Shown here in pieces: positions 17,474-26,114 of a DNA stretch of 64,000 bases. The first letter of the stretch is position 1. The number at the start of each line of letters is the position of its first letter. The DNA is from Verrucomicrobiota bacterium (GTDB lineage Bacteria; Verrucomicrobiota; Verrucomicrobiia; Opitutales; Opitutaceae). The stretch lies in assembly GCA_023428905.1 (NCBI GenBank), contig JAEYWP010000014.1:46619-110618 (forward strand), written 5' to 3'. Below the pieces are notes generated by a model. The model worked only from the letters and a program-made list of their open reading frames with translations. It made no database searches and was not told the origin of the DNA. The position numbers and the translations under genes were made by a program.

Positions 17474-17749
17474 TCAGCGGCGGTAGACATAAACCGCGGT
17501 GCAGAGGAGCGCGAAGGCCACGGTCGGCAGGATGATCCAGAGCGGGTGGTAAGGGACCGGGTAGGCGGCGCAGGCCCACCAGACCAGGGCCGACTTGAGC
17601 CCGATCAAAAGCCAGCCCACCGCCAGCAGCCGCTCGATCTGCCGGCTGCGCACGCGCGGAGGCGGCTCGGCGGTGACCTCGCGCACGAATGCCCGCTCGT
17701 AGTCGGCGGGAGGACGGCGGGTCAGCAGTTGGAGGAAATTGGGCAGCAC
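17474..17749 (-). CDS. Small hypothetical membrane protein (91 aa)
   Basis: A 91-residue protein with a polar N-terminal third (LPNFLQLLTRRPPADYERAF) and two predicted membrane helices (about 43-62 and 68-87, ending AVYVYRR). No family recognised. It lies 53 bp upstream of the DUF5069-gluconokinase gene on the same strand and is divergent from the SIR2-like gene. Coding base usage looks normal for the window. Confidence 0.7.
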   Translation of the reverse strand: MLPNFLQLLTRRPPADYERAFVREVTAEPPPRVRSRQIERLLAVGWLLIGLKSALVWWACAAYPVPYHPLWIILPTVAFALLCTAVYVYRR

Positions 17750-17873
17750 GTCTGGACTTTAGTCAGCCCGGCGAAAAACGAAAGGGGGCGCGCCTCTTGG
17801 CGGAGCGGCCCGATCTTGTGGGACTTTATGCGCAGGCTTGCCGGCGCTGCGAGCTGCGGCACCGTCATGGCCC

Positions 17874-18866
17874 ATGAATTCGGAGGCGACGCCGATGGCG
17901 ACAGTGGCGGGACAGCCCGGGCATCTCCTGCTGCTGGGCAACGGCCTCAATCGCCTGAACGCCACGCAATCGTGGGACGAACTCCTGCAAAGCCTGACGC
18001 GAAAGGCGGATCCGGACGCACACCGACGGCGTGGAGAAAAACCGTTCACCCTCTTTTTTGAGGAGTTGAGGAACCGTTTTGTCTATCGCCAGAAGGGAAG
18101 GGCGGAGGACTTCATGGAGGAAATCGGGCGGAGCTTTTCCGCGGTGGAGCCCGGAGACCTGCATCGCCGCGTGGTGCGCCTGCCGTTCCGGCACATCCTC
18201 ACCACCAATTACGACTATGCGCTGGAGCGGGCGCTCGATCCGGGCTGCGATCTCACCCGGGCCTCGGACGATTTCCAGGCCCGGGAAACCAAGTTCAGCC
18301 TCTTTCGCCGGCGCACCTGCGGGGACCGGCATCTCTGGCACATCCACGGGGAGGCGGCGGTGCCGACCTCGATCATGCTTGGGCACGATCACTACACGGA
18401 TTATGCGGCTCAAGTGAGACGTTATTTCTACCAGGGTGGAAGCTATAGCCGGACCGGTGTCTTCCAGGGAGGGCTGCAGCGCGACCCGCTCTGTTTCGAC
18501 CAGCCATCGGATGGGAAGCCGTATTCGTGGGTGGACCTTTTTGTGCGCGACCACGTGCACATCGGGGGCTTTTCCTTCGATTTCTCCGAGTCGCTCTTGT
18601 GGTACCTGGTCTCATACCGCCGACGCCGCCGCGAGCATGTCGAGCGCTCGGGCGTCACGCTGCCGGCGAGTGAGGTCATCTTTTATAGCTTTTCAGACCG
18701 CGAGCCGGACCCCCGGAAACTGGCGATCCAGGAGGTCCTGGAGAGTTTCGACGTGCGCTGTGTGACCATCGACCGTTCGAAAGGCGGATACGCCGGCGCC
18801 TGGGAGCAGCTGCTCGAGCGCTGGTCGCGGGTTGCAAGCGGCGGGCATCCCCCACCGCGCGCGTAG
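17874..18866 (+). CDS. SIR2-like domain protein (stand-alone, PF13289-type)
   Basis: A 330-residue protein with the core motifs of SIR2-like NAD-binding domains: LLLLGNGLNRL (18-28) for NAD, SWDELLQ, then ILTTNYDYALE (108-118) and WHIHGE (155-160) with His156/His158 near the catalytic site. Classical sirtuins deacetylate proteins, but this branch is common in antiviral systems (Thoeris ThsA, DSR, SIR2-HerA), where it destroys NAD+. Here no partner (TIR, HerA, Argonaute) is adjacent and no second domain is visible, so function is open. Starts at 17874 or 17895 are both possible. Followed by a REP-like palindrome. Not clearly of foreign base composition. Confidence 0.85.
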   Translation: MNSEATPMATVAGQPGHLLLLGNGLNRLNATQSWDELLQSLTRKADPDAHRRRGEKPFTLFFEELRNRFVYRQKGRAEDFMEEIGRSFSAVEPGDLHRRVVRLPFRHILTTNYDYALERALDPGCDLTRASDDFQARETKFSLFRRRTCGDRHLWHIHGEAAVPTSIMLGHDHYTDYAAQVRRYFYQGGSYSRTGVFQGGLQRDPLCFDQPSDGKPYSWVDLFVRDHVHIGGFSFDFSESLLWYLVSYRRRRREHVERSGVTLPASEVIFYSFSDREPDPRKLAIQEVLESFDVRCVTIDRSKGGYAGAWEQLLERWSRVASGGHPPPRA

Positions 18867-18885
18867 GACGAGGACCTCCGTCCGT

Positions 18886-18956
18886 TGCAGGCGGGGTGCC
18901 TTCACCCCGCGTTCTAGACGAGGTCGCAGGTGCGGGGTGGGGCACCCCGCCTGTGA
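18886..18956. repeat. REP-like inverted repeat between SIR2-like and mscS genes
   Basis: A 13-bp inverted repeat, CAGGCGGGGTGCC (18888-18900) and GGCACCCCGCCTG (18941-18953), encloses further GCGGGGTG/CACCCCGC pairs, so the 66-bp span can fold into a GC-rich stem. The left half, through TTCACCCCGCG, closely resembles 63891-63915 near the window end. It lies between two converging genes, where it may also act as a bidirectional terminator. Confidence 0.65.
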
Positions 18957-18975
18957 GAACGCCGGCGTCGCGCGC

Positions 18976-20415
18976 TTACGACGGCGCTGCGCCGGACTGC
19001 GCTGCTCCCGGCTGCGGCGCCACGGAGGGCGTTGCTTCCGGTGGAGCGGGACGGTTGTTGCGCTCAGTCAGCGCCCGCGCGACCGCGCCTTCGATATAGA
19101 CGGACTGGCTCGGGAAGGCGAAAGACAGGCCGCGGGCCGCCACCGCTTCCATGATCTTCAGGTTAAGCCGCTGGCGCAGCTTCATGTGTTTGAGAAAATC
19201 CGGGCTCTTCACCACGTACACGCACCAGATGTCCAGGGAGGAGGCGCTCAGATCGCGGAACTGGACGATCACACTGGTAGGGTCCACCTCCTCTTCAGCG
19301 AGGATCATGGCTCGGATCTCTTCCACGATGGCACTCATCTGCGCCGGCTCGGTGGAGTAAGTGAGGCCGAAGACCTGCTCGACGCGGCGCTGCGTAAAGC
19401 GCGAGAGGTTCACCACCGGCTCTGCGGCCACGATCTTGTTGGGCACCACAATCAGGGCCTTGTCCACCCGGCGCAGCTTGGTCGACCGCAGGCCGATGTC
19501 CTCGACTGTGCCAGAGTTCGCGCCGATCTGCACGAACTCGCCGATCTTGAAGGGCTGGTCGATCGCCACGACCACCGAGCCGAACACGTTGGCGAGGGTG
19601 TCCTGCGCGGCGAGGGCGAAGGCGAGGCCGCCGATGCCCAGACCAGCGAGGAACGCCTTCACGTCGGCACCGAGGCTCTGCGCCACCATCAGCACGCCGA
19701 AGATGACGAAAACGGTGATCAGCGTCTTCTTGATCCACGGCATGAACGCCGCCACGCCCATGTTCCGCCCGCGCGCGATTTCCCCCGCGTGGTCGAGCAG
19801 GGTGTTGAAGGCGCGCAGCAGTAGCCAGAAGATGACAAAGGAGAAGGCGAGGGTGTAACCGTATGCGATGCCGCGGTCCGCCGCGGGCGACAGCTTGAGC
19901 ACCTTCAGCGCAGCCACCGCGCCGATCACCACGATCAGCAGGGCAACCGGCGCTTCCAGGGCGACAAAGAGCTTGTCGTCGAGCGTGGTCTTCGTGCGTG
20001 ACGCGAGCCGGCGAAAGATCCCGAAAATGAAATAGGTGACGACGCGCCGCAGGATGTACGCGCCGATCAAGAACACGGCGGCGATCGTGTAGTGGGTCGC
20101 GGTGTTGCCGCTGTTGCGCACATCGAAGAGCGCGAGGACCGCGTCCACGATGTGTTCCAGGAAATCCGGCGTGTGCACGTCGGCATTCCCGGAGGCCACG
20201 GCCGCAGCCGCTTTGGACTGGGTGGCCGCTTGCTCCGCGTCGCGCGCAGCGCGGGCCGCCTGATCGGCCTCCTGCGAAGGTGTGCCGGTCTGGTCCGATG
20301 CCGGCCGCTGCGTCTGACGGGCGGCAGACGCGTCGGAAGCGCCACTCTCTTGGGCGTGCGTCAGCGGAGCCAGCGCCAGGGCGAGACACGAAAGAAAGAT
20401 CCGGACGGTTTTCAT
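18976..20415 (-). CDS. Mechanosensitive ion channel, MscS family
   Basis: A 479-residue inner-membrane channel that would open under membrane tension to release solutes during osmotic downshock. Signal peptide (1-21, MKTVRIFLSCLALALAPLTHA), an Ala/Gln-rich linker, then several membrane helices (about 110-250). The MscS core is clear: the pore helix AFLAGLGIGGLAFALAAQ, DTLANVFGSVVVAIDQPFK and the beta domain IGEFVQIG with GTVEDIGLRSTKLR. A Pro/Ala-rich tail follows. Start ATG at 20415 gives a good signal peptide. Divergent from terC with a 154-bp shared upstream region in which I recognise no specific promoter. Confidence 0.95.
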   Translation of the reverse strand: MKTVRIFLSCLALALAPLTHAQESGASDASAARQTQRPASDQTGTPSQEADQAARAARDAEQAATQSKAAAAVASGNADVHTPDFLEHIVDAVLALFDVRNSGNTATHYTIAAVFLIGAYILRRVVTYFIFGIFRRLASRTKTTLDDKLFVALEAPVALLIVVIGAVAALKVLKLSPAADRGIAYGYTLAFSFVIFWLLLRAFNTLLDHAGEIARGRNMGVAAFMPWIKKTLITVFVIFGVLMVAQSLGADVKAFLAGLGIGGLAFALAAQDTLANVFGSVVVAIDQPFKIGEFVQIGANSGTVEDIGLRSTKLRRVDKALIVVPNKIVAAEPVVNLSRFTQRRVEQVFGLTYSTEPAQMSAIVEEIRAMILAEEEVDPTSVIVQFRDLSASSLDIWCVYVVKSPDFLKHMKLRQRLNLKIMEAVAARGLSFAFPSQSVYIEGAVARALTERNNRPAPPEATPSVAPQPGAAQSGAAPS

Positions 20416-20569
20416 GAGCGCCGACCATCCATTGCGAGGATCCGGGAGAGTCAACCCCGAGAGTCCGGGGCTCGCGACGAGAGCAGATCGGGCATGGGTG
20501 CATGCCGTGCGTTATCCCAAACATGCTTGCCCCGGAACACTGCGGCCCCACACATCACTGTTCTTCATC

Positions 20570-21535
20570 ATGGATCTGCCAATCTGGGCGTGGGTCGCCT
20601 TTCTCAGTTTTATCGTCGGGATGCTGGCATTGGACCTTGGGGTTTTTCGCCGCAAGTCTCACGAGGTCAGCATGAAGGAGGCGCTGATCTGGTGCTGCGT
20701 GTGGTTCTCCCTCGCGATGGGGTTTAACTACATCGTTTATGCGTGGCAGGGCAAACAGGCGGCGCTGCAGTTCTTCACCGGATACCTGGTTGAGATCTGT
20801 CTGAGCGTGGACAACGTCTTTGTCTTTATCCTGCTCTTCACCTATTTTCGGGTACCCGCCCAGCATCAGCACCGGGTGCTGTTCTGGGGAATTATCGGGG
20901 CCGTGCTCATGCGCGCGGTCTTTATCGCCGCCGGGATCGCGCTGCTCAACGCGTTGCACTGGGTGATTTATATCTTCGGCGCCTTCCTGGTTTTCACCGG
21001 CGTGAAGATGGCGCTTCCGGGACACCAGGAGGCCGACCCGGAAAAGAACATCGCGGTGAAGCTGGCTCGTAAGATGTTTCCCATTACGCCCGACTACGTC
21101 GGCGGCAAGTTCTTCACCCGCATCGACGGACGGCTCTTTGCCACGCCGCTGTTTGTGGTGCTCCTCGCGATCGAAACCACGGACGTCGTTTTTGCGATCG
21201 ATTCGATTCCCGCCATCCTCGGGATCACCAAGGACGGTTTCATCGTTTTCACGTCCAATATCTTTGCGATCCTGGGTCTGCGCTCCCTCTATTTTGCCCT
21301 CGCCGGGACGATGAAGATGTTCCGTTTCCTCGGACTGGGGCTGTCGCTCATCCTGGTCTTCATCGGCGTGAAGATGCTCATCACCTACTTCGACCTGCAT
21401 ATCCCCATTGGCATCTCCCTCGGTGTGATCGGCGGCGTGCTCACGCTCTCCGTCATCGCCTCGCTGCTGGTGAAGCCGAAGGAACTGCACGTGGAGCAGC
21501 GCGACCCCGGCAAACCGGTCGTCCCCCCGGCCTAG
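20570..21535 (+). CDS. TerC family integral membrane protein
   Basis: A 321-residue, multi-helix membrane protein of the TerC/Alx family, linked to tellurite resistance and, in better-studied cases, manganese export or metal loading of secreted enzymes. The family motifs are present: VEICLSVDNVFVFILLFTYF, the acidic ETTDVVFAIDSIPAIL and FAILGLRSLYF. The Asp pairs in these two motifs are thought to bind the metal. The start is the ATG at 20570, since an earlier open frame is overlapped by the mscS promoter region. I see no yybP-ykoY-type riboswitch upstream. Confidence 0.95.
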   Translation: MDLPIWAWVAFLSFIVGMLALDLGVFRRKSHEVSMKEALIWCCVWFSLAMGFNYIVYAWQGKQAALQFFTGYLVEICLSVDNVFVFILLFTYFRVPAQHQHRVLFWGIIGAVLMRAVFIAAGIALLNALHWVIYIFGAFLVFTGVKMALPGHQEADPEKNIAVKLARKMFPITPDYVGGKFFTRIDGRLFATPLFVVLLAIETTDVVFAIDSIPAILGITKDGFIVFTSNIFAILGLRSLYFALAGTMKMFRFLGLGLSLILVFIGVKMLITYFDLHIPIGISLGVIGGVLTLSVIASLLVKPKELHVEQRDPGKPVVPPA

Positions 21536-21540
21536 GGCCG

Positions 21541-21690
21541 AATGGATTAACCACGAATGGACACGAATTCACACGAATGGGGATCCGGTCCATTCTGACC
21601 ACGGATGAACACGGAGCCGATGCGTCTGAATGCGTGTCTATGTGTGTCCATGCGTGGTTCTCTGGGTCTGTGTCCATCCGTGGTCCTTAC
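21541..21690. repeat. Dispersed CACGAATGG/CACGGATG intergenic repeat cluster
   Basis: This gap is built of imperfect copies of two related words in both orientations: ACCACGAATGGACACGAAT, CACACGAATGG, ACCACGGATGAACACGG, then GTGTCCATGCGTGG and GTGTCCATCCGTGG. Similar blocks lie at about 22284, 24720, 26115 and 47985. No ORF of quality is present. Confidence 0.7.
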
Positions 21691-21705
21691 GTAAGGGAGC
21701 GGTGG

Positions 21706-22128
21706 CTACAGGAAGCGGAGGGCCCACTCCGGGCGGGGTAGCGGGGTGGGGCGGTAGGGTCCGAAGACACGGTATCGGATTCGCGCCACGCCGCGGTAAA
21801 GCAGGTCGCGCCACGACCGCGGAATCACCCGCACGATCGCCAGTGCACGACCCAGGGTGCCGGTCTCACGCAGGGCGCTCAACGCGCCGTCCGTGCGGAA
21901 GCGCGGGGGCTGCGCGCCCGGCGCGCTCCAGTCTGGCACAAAGATCAGACTGTCGAAATCGGATGTCGAAAGCCCGCGCCCCCGAAGGTAGGCCTGCGCG
22001 GCGTCGCTTTGCAGGGGTGAAAAATGCAGACGCCCTCGCCGGTCCATTCGTAGCAGCCACCTGACAGCCCGATTGCAGAGCCCGCAATCCCCATCGAAGA
22101 GTAGGACGGGAACGGGAGCGCCAGCCAT
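21706..22128 (-). CDS. DCC family (DUF393) thiol-disulfide oxidoreductase-like protein
   Basis: A 140-residue protein of the DUF393 family, named for its N-terminal Asp-Cys-Cys motif: here VLLFDGDCGLCNRAVRWLL, with a CxxC pair. Further family marks are LHFSPLQSD near residue 45 and the C-terminal YRGVARIRYRVFG. The fold is predicted thioredoxin-like but substrates are unknown. The start at 22128 is chosen because the DCC motif follows within 20 residues; the longer open frame upstream crosses repeat DNA. It sits convergent with terC. Confidence 0.9.
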   Translation of the reverse strand: MAGAPVPVLLFDGDCGLCNRAVRWLLRMDRRGRLHFSPLQSDAAQAYLRGRGLSTSDFDSLIFVPDWSAPGAQPPRFRTDGALSALRETGTLGRALAIVRVIPRSWRDLLYRGVARIRYRVFGPYRPTPLPRPEWALRFL

Positions 22129-22433
22129 CGCCAGAGACTGCCGCTGACCCAGCGTGCCCGCAAGATTCCGGGCAGGGAATCGGCATTTATACTCTATGGT
22201 TTGATGGGACCGGAGCGGGTTCGTCGTCGGCCACCAAGTGGTGGGCTGACATGGACGCGCGGGATGCGAGCCGGTGGTGCGGCACGGCGTCATCCGTGTT
22301 TCTCCGTGTCCATCCCTGGTTGAAACGGTTCGCCGCCGGACGACGCAAAAAGCCGGCCCCGTTTCCGGGGCCGGCTGGTTTTTCTTGTCCGGCCAAGGCC
22401 GGCAGATGTGTGGGCGGCTCTCGCCGCGGACGT
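22129..22433. other. 305-bp intergenic stretch with repeat fragment and terminator
   Basis: No gene is supported here. The first 120 bp are upstream of the DCC gene and include an AT-rich patch (about 22190-22202, TATAAA on the minus strand). The middle (22284-22323, CATCCGTGTTTCTCCGTGTC) is a fragment of the dispersed repeat family, and the end carries a strong terminator after the Hsp20 genes. Confidence 0.6.
22347..22384 (-). terminator. Terminator after the tandem hsp20 genes
   Basis: An 11-bp perfect stem (AGCCGGCCCCG at 22351-22361 with CGGGGCCGGCT at 22366-22376) with a four-base loop. Minus-strand T residues (22347-22351) follow it for the hsp20 operon; a T run on the plus side (22379-22383) means it may work both ways. 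Confidence 0.85.
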
Positions 22434-22835
22434 TTAGGAAACCTCGATCCGGCGCGGCTTGCGCGCTTCGGTCTTGGGAAGCGACAGCCGCAGGACCCCG
22501 TCCTTGAGCTCGGCGCGGACCTTGTCCGCATCGAAGCCATTGTCGTGCTGCAGGCGCAGCTCGAAGGGCATGTCACGGGTTTCTCGATACAGGCTGGTCC
22601 AGCCGGCGGGCTGGGTCCAGGCGCGCTCGCCACGGATGGTCAGCGTGCCGTCCTCGTCCGTGATGGAGAGGCCGGCCTTCGCCACCCCGGGGAGGTGCAC
22701 GGTGAGGCCCCAGGCGTCGTCCGTTTCGCGAATGTCGTAGGCGGGTCGGATGCCGGGGGTTCCGGTGCGGGCCGGGACCTCCCGACGCGCGGGACTGCGA
22801 CCAAAGGCGGGAATGAGGGAGTTGAGCAGAGTCAT
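22434..22835 (-). CDS. Hsp20/alpha-crystallin small heat-shock protein (second gene)
   Basis: A 133-residue small heat-shock protein that holds unfolding proteins for later refolding. The alpha-crystallin domain spans about 32-130: PAYDIRETDDAWGLTVHLPG, LSITDEDGTLTIRGER and the C-terminal strand DGVLRLSLPKTE. The start ATG has a Shine-Dalgarno-like CAGGAGATT upstream. It lies 31 bp after the first Hsp20 gene and has diverged well from it, so this is an older pair rather than a recent copy. Confidence 0.95.
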   Translation of the reverse strand: MTLLNSLIPAFGRSPARREVPARTGTPGIRPAYDIRETDDAWGLTVHLPGVAKAGLSITDEDGTLTIRGERAWTQPAGWTSLYRETRDMPFELRLQHDNGFDADKVRAELKDGVLRLSLPKTEARKPRRIEVS

Positions 22836-22866
22836 GATGATAATCTCCTGAAGTGGTGGTGATGGG

Positions 22867-23310
22867 TTAGTTGACGGAGACGGCGATCTTGCGCGGCTTC
22901 GCCTCTTCCTTCTTGGGCAGCGTCACCGTGAGCACACCGTCCTGATACTGTGCGGTGACCTTCTCGTTCTGGACCGCTTCCGGGATGGAGACCGAGCGAC
23001 TGAACGAGGTGGTCTGTTCCTGGCCTGCGGCACCGGTCTTCCGGGTGGCACTGACGGTGAGGTAATCCTCGACCATCTCGACCTGGATGTCGGAGCGATC
23101 GACGCCGGGCAGCTCGGCACGGACGTAAACGTTTTCCGCGTCCTCATAGAGGTCGACGGGGAAGCGGTCGGCCGCCGGAGCGGTGTAGTCTCCCAGCACG
23201 GTTTCGAAGAGCCGGTCGATCTCGCTTTCGAGGCCAGACCAGGGGCCCTGCAAGCCAGCGAGGGCGGACGCGCTGCGGGTATTCGGATAGGTATAGCGTA
23301 CGAGTCTCAT
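22867..23310 (-). CDS. Hsp20/alpha-crystallin small heat-shock protein (first gene)
   Basis: A 147-residue small heat-shock protein. The N-terminal arm (RLVRYTYPNTR to SEIDRLFETVL) precedes the alpha-crystallin domain (about 45-140: FPVDLYEDAENVYVRAELPG, IQVEMVEDYLTVSATRK, DGVLTVTLPKKEE). The conserved A-x-x-x-n-G-v-L motif is seen as YQDGVLTVTLP. The ATG at 23310 has a clear Shine-Dalgarno (AGGAG) ten bases upstream. No CIRCE operator was found in the 212-bp gap to the divergent PatB gene, so the heat-shock control mode is unknown. Confidence 0.96.
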   Translation of the reverse strand: MRLVRYTYPNTRSASALAGLQGPWSGLESEIDRLFETVLGDYTAPAADRFPVDLYEDAENVYVRAELPGVDRSDIQVEMVEDYLTVSATRKTGAAGQEQTTSFSRSVSIPEAVQNEKVTAQYQDGVLTVTLPKKEEAKPRKIAVSVN

Positions 23311-23522
23311 GATGTTTTCTCCTGTAGTGGTTTCTTGGTTCTCTGTGATGACAGACCTATAGCTCACCGAATGCCGGCCTGTGCTCGTGCGAGAGGCCCT
23401 GAGCCATAGGCATTTGTGAAATCTCGACTCCGTCCGGTGTGAAAAAATGGCAGGGAGTGTGACGGGGGTTCTGTGAAAAATCGTCGCGCCTCTGGGCATT
23501 CGATGTCCATGTGGCCGGTCTT

Positions 23523-24683
23523 ATGGTGTACGACTTTGATGCCCTCCTCGAACGCCGCGGGACCGACTCGCAGAAATGGCAGAAATACGCGCAGAAAGAC
23601 ATTCTGCCGATGTGGGTGGCGGATATGGATTTCAAGGCGTCACCCGCCATCCTCGAGGCATTGCACCACCGGGTGGACCACGGGATCTTTGGATACGCTC
23701 GTCCAACCGCGTCAGAAACCGAGGCTGTGGTTTCGGCCCTGCTTACACGCTACGGCTGGACGATCGACCCTGCCTGGTTGGTCTGGCTGCCCGGTTTGGT
23801 GTGCGGCCTGAACGTCACGGCGCAGGCGTTCGCCGAGCCGGGCGAAGCGGTGATGAGCTGTACCCCCGTGTACCCGCCCTTCATGACTGCGCCGAGGAAC
23901 TCGGGCCGGGAGGCGTTGACGGTCCCCCTCGTGCTCCGGGCCTCCGACCGGCGGTGGGAGATCGACTTCGATGCGCTCGAGGATGCGGTTACGTCGCGGA
24001 CGAGGCTCTTCTTCCTCTGCAATCCGCACAATCCGGTCGGACGGGTCTTTCGCCGCGAGGAACTGGTGCGCCTCTCGGAATTCTGCCTGAAGCACAAACT
24101 CGTCCTCTGTTCAGATGAGATCCACTGCGATCTCATCCTCGATCCGCTGCCGCATCTTCCCACGGCCACCCTCGGCGCTGAAATCGGGGCGCGGACGATC
24201 ACCCTGATGGCCCCCAGCAAGACGTACAATGTGCCCGGTCTCGGGACGTCCTTCGCGGTCATCAGCGACCCGACGCTGCGCAGCCAGTTTGCCCGGGCGA
24301 CGAATGGCATCGTCGCCGAGGTGACCTGCCTTGGCTACGCCGCCTGCGAGGCCGCCTACCGCGACTCCGAACCCTGGCGGCAGGCGCTGCTCACGTATCT
24401 CAAAGGCAACCGGGACTACCTGGTGGAGTATGTGGCGAAGGAGTTGCCCGGCATCTCGATCGAGGCGCCCATCGAGGCAACCTACCTTGCGTGGATGAAC
24501 GTCCAGTCACTCGGCCTCGCGGACCCGATCGCCCATTTTGAGGCGCACGGCGTGGGCCTTTCCGACGGCGGTTTCTTCGGCGAACGCCGCGGCCTGCACG
24601 TGCGGATGAACTTCGGCTGCCCGCGCTCCACCCTCGAAGAAGGCCTCCGCCGCATGAAAACCGCGCTCCAGGCCCTTCATTAA
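23523..24683 (+). CDS. MalY/PatB family PLP-dependent aminotransferase (cystathionine beta-lyase type)
   Basis: A 386-residue fold-type I PLP enzyme. Members cleave the C-S bond of cystathionine or cysteine conjugates, giving pyruvate, ammonia and a thiol. The N-terminus MVYDFDALLERRGTDSQKW is characteristic of MalY/PatB. The PLP lysine is Lys233 in APSKTYNVPG, and FLCNPHNPVGRVF and SDEIHCDL are the substrate and PLP Asp motifs. An in-frame GTG at 23511 is possible, but the ATG at 23523 fits the family N-terminus. It may serve methionine biosynthesis; no regulator is adjacent. Confidence 0.95.
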   Translation: MVYDFDALLERRGTDSQKWQKYAQKDILPMWVADMDFKASPAILEALHHRVDHGIFGYARPTASETEAVVSALLTRYGWTIDPAWLVWLPGLVCGLNVTAQAFAEPGEAVMSCTPVYPPFMTAPRNSGREALTVPLVLRASDRRWEIDFDALEDAVTSRTRLFFLCNPHNPVGRVFRREELVRLSEFCLKHKLVLCSDEIHCDLILDPLPHLPTATLGAEIGARTITLMAPSKTYNVPGLGTSFAVISDPTLRSQFARATNGIVAEVTCLGYAACEAAYRDSEPWRQALLTYLKGNRDYLVEYVAKELPGISIEAPIEATYLAWMNVQSLGLADPIAHFEAHGVGLSDGGFFGERRGLHVRMNFGCPRSTLEEGLRRMKTALQALH

Positions 24684-24689
24684 CCACCG

Positions 24690-24940
24690 ACTTGAGTCAG
24701 GCAGACGGTTGAACCGTGAGAGCCACGGATGGACACGGATCAACACGGCTACAAACCACCAATCCAGGAAACCACGAACGGACACCAACAGACACGAATT
24801 CAGAGGGACCTAATCCGTGTTCATCCGTGGGCTAGAATGGGTTGGCACTGGATCGTCGCTCCTCGGTGGTTAGATTGGATTGTCGGTCTTCATTCGTGTG
24901 AATTCGTGTCCATTCGTGGTTAAAAACATTTTGGCTTTGC
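24690..24940. repeat. Large dispersed repeat cluster between patB and dusB genes
   Basis: Most of this gap is made of the same family of words as 21541-21690: CCACGGATGGACACGGAT, ACCACGAACGGACACCAACAG, GTGTTCATCCGTGG, then the reversed GAATTCGTGTCCATTCGTGG. The two halves face each other, so the block could fold as a long imperfect hairpin. Confidence 0.7.
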
Positions 24941-24978
24941 GCGATTCGTGGTGAAGTGATGGCGAAGACCGGATTTCC

Positions 24979-26091
24979 ATGCGCATAGGCCCGATCACCC
25001 TTTCGTCACCCCTCTTTCTGTCACCACTGGCTGGTTACACCAACCTGCCGATGCGGCTGACCGTGCGGGAACTCGGGGGGCTGGGCTGGGCGACGACGGA
25101 CCTCGTCAACGCGCGCTCGCTGATCGAGCGCAATCCCAAGGCGCTGCAACTGGTGCAGTCCGCGCCGGGAGACCAGCCGCTGGCCATCCAGCTCTTCGGC
25201 GCCGTGCCGGAGGAGATGCGGGACGCGGCGCAGCTCTGCGAGCAGCTGGGCGCCGCCTCTGTCGACATCAACATGGGTTGCCCGGTGAAGAAGGTGGTCT
25301 CGATCGGCGGCGGCTCCGCCATGATGACCGAACTGGACAAGACTGCCGCACTCGTGCGCGGCATGGTGGAGGCGGTGAAGATTCCGGTGACAGCCAAGAT
25401 GCGCCTCGGCTGGGATGACGACAACCTGACCGCGCCCGACCTGGCTCGCGTGCTCGAGGACGTCGGTGTGGCCGCCATTTTTGTCCATGGGCGCACCCGG
25501 GCCCAGGGGTTTTCGGGCACCGTCAACCTGGGCGGCATCCGCCAGGTGGTGGAGGCCGTGAAGGGCATCCCGGTGATCGGCAACGGCGACGTCACGACCC
25601 CTGAGGCGGCGAAGCGCATGCGCGATGAAACCGGCTGCGCCGGCGTGAGCATCGGGCGCGGCGCGTTTTATGATCCGTGGATCTTTCGCCGCAGCGAACA
25701 CCTCCTCCGCACCGGCGAGCTTCTGCCGGAACCTTCGTTCGAGGAACGGGTGCGTGTGATGTCACGCCACCTCGATCTTATGATTGAAGTGTTTGGCGAA
25801 GACATCGGCTGCCGCATGTTCCGCAAGGTGGCTCCCTGGTATGCCAAACGGTTCGGGCCCGTCAGCGATTTCAAACGCCGGGTCGTGACCATCACCACCC
25901 GGGCGGAATTTCACGCGGCCCTCGACACCTACCGCGCGTGGCGCGCCCAGTTCTGCGACGAACAGGGCGAACTGCTGCCGCGGTTCCAACCCGAGAAGAT
26001 GGTGGCGTCGTTCATGCGCGATCCCAACGAGCCGGCCGCCCTAAGCCGCGAATCCATTCCCGTACCGAAAGGCCCGGTCGACGTCTGGTGA
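24979..26091 (+). CDS. dusB: tRNA-dihydrouridine synthase (DusB-type)
   Basis: A flavoenzyme that reduces uridine to dihydrouridine in tRNA D-loops with NADPH. The N-terminal TIM barrel has LSPLAGYTNLPMRL (FMN), the active-site Cys in DINMGCPVKKVV (about 98), the KMRLGWDDD motif and IFVHGRTRAQGFSG, then IGNGDV and GRGAFYDPW. The C-terminal helical domain (CRMFRKVAPWYAKRFG) contacts tRNA. At 370 residues it is slightly longer than usual, with a C-terminal tail ending KGPVDVW. The DINMGCPVKK form points to DusB. In gamma-proteobacteria dusB is followed by fis; here it is not. Confidence 0.95.
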   Translation: MRIGPITLSSPLFLSPLAGYTNLPMRLTVRELGGLGWATTDLVNARSLIERNPKALQLVQSAPGDQPLAIQLFGAVPEEMRDAAQLCEQLGAASVDINMGCPVKKVVSIGGGSAMMTELDKTAALVRGMVEAVKIPVTAKMRLGWDDDNLTAPDLARVLEDVGVAAIFVHGRTRAQGFSGTVNLGGIRQVVEAVKGIPVIGNGDVTTPEAAKRMRDETGCAGVSIGRGAFYDPWIFRRSEHLLRTGELLPEPSFEERVRVMSRHLDLMIEVFGEDIGCRMFRKVAPWYAKRFGPVSDFKRRVVTITTRAEFHAALDTYRAWRAQFCDEQGELLPRFQPEKMVASFMRDPNEPAALSRESIPVPKGPVDVW

Positions 26092-26114
26092 GGGTGCGGC
26101 TCGACGGCCGATCA

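Noticed and set aside
17874..18866. Calling the SIR2-like gene part of Thoeris or SIR2-HerA
   Set aside because: No TIR, HerA, SLOG or Argonaute gene adjoins it; only the domain can be claimed.
20416..20569. Manganese (yybP-ykoY) or pH-responsive riboswitch before terC
   Set aside because: Looked for because such elements precede some TerC/Alx genes; no matching conserved loops are visible in 154 bp.
23311..23522. CIRCE operator or sigma-32 promoter for the hsp20 pair
   Set aside because: No TTAGCACTC inverted repeat and no CTTGAAA/CCCCAT pair in the gap.
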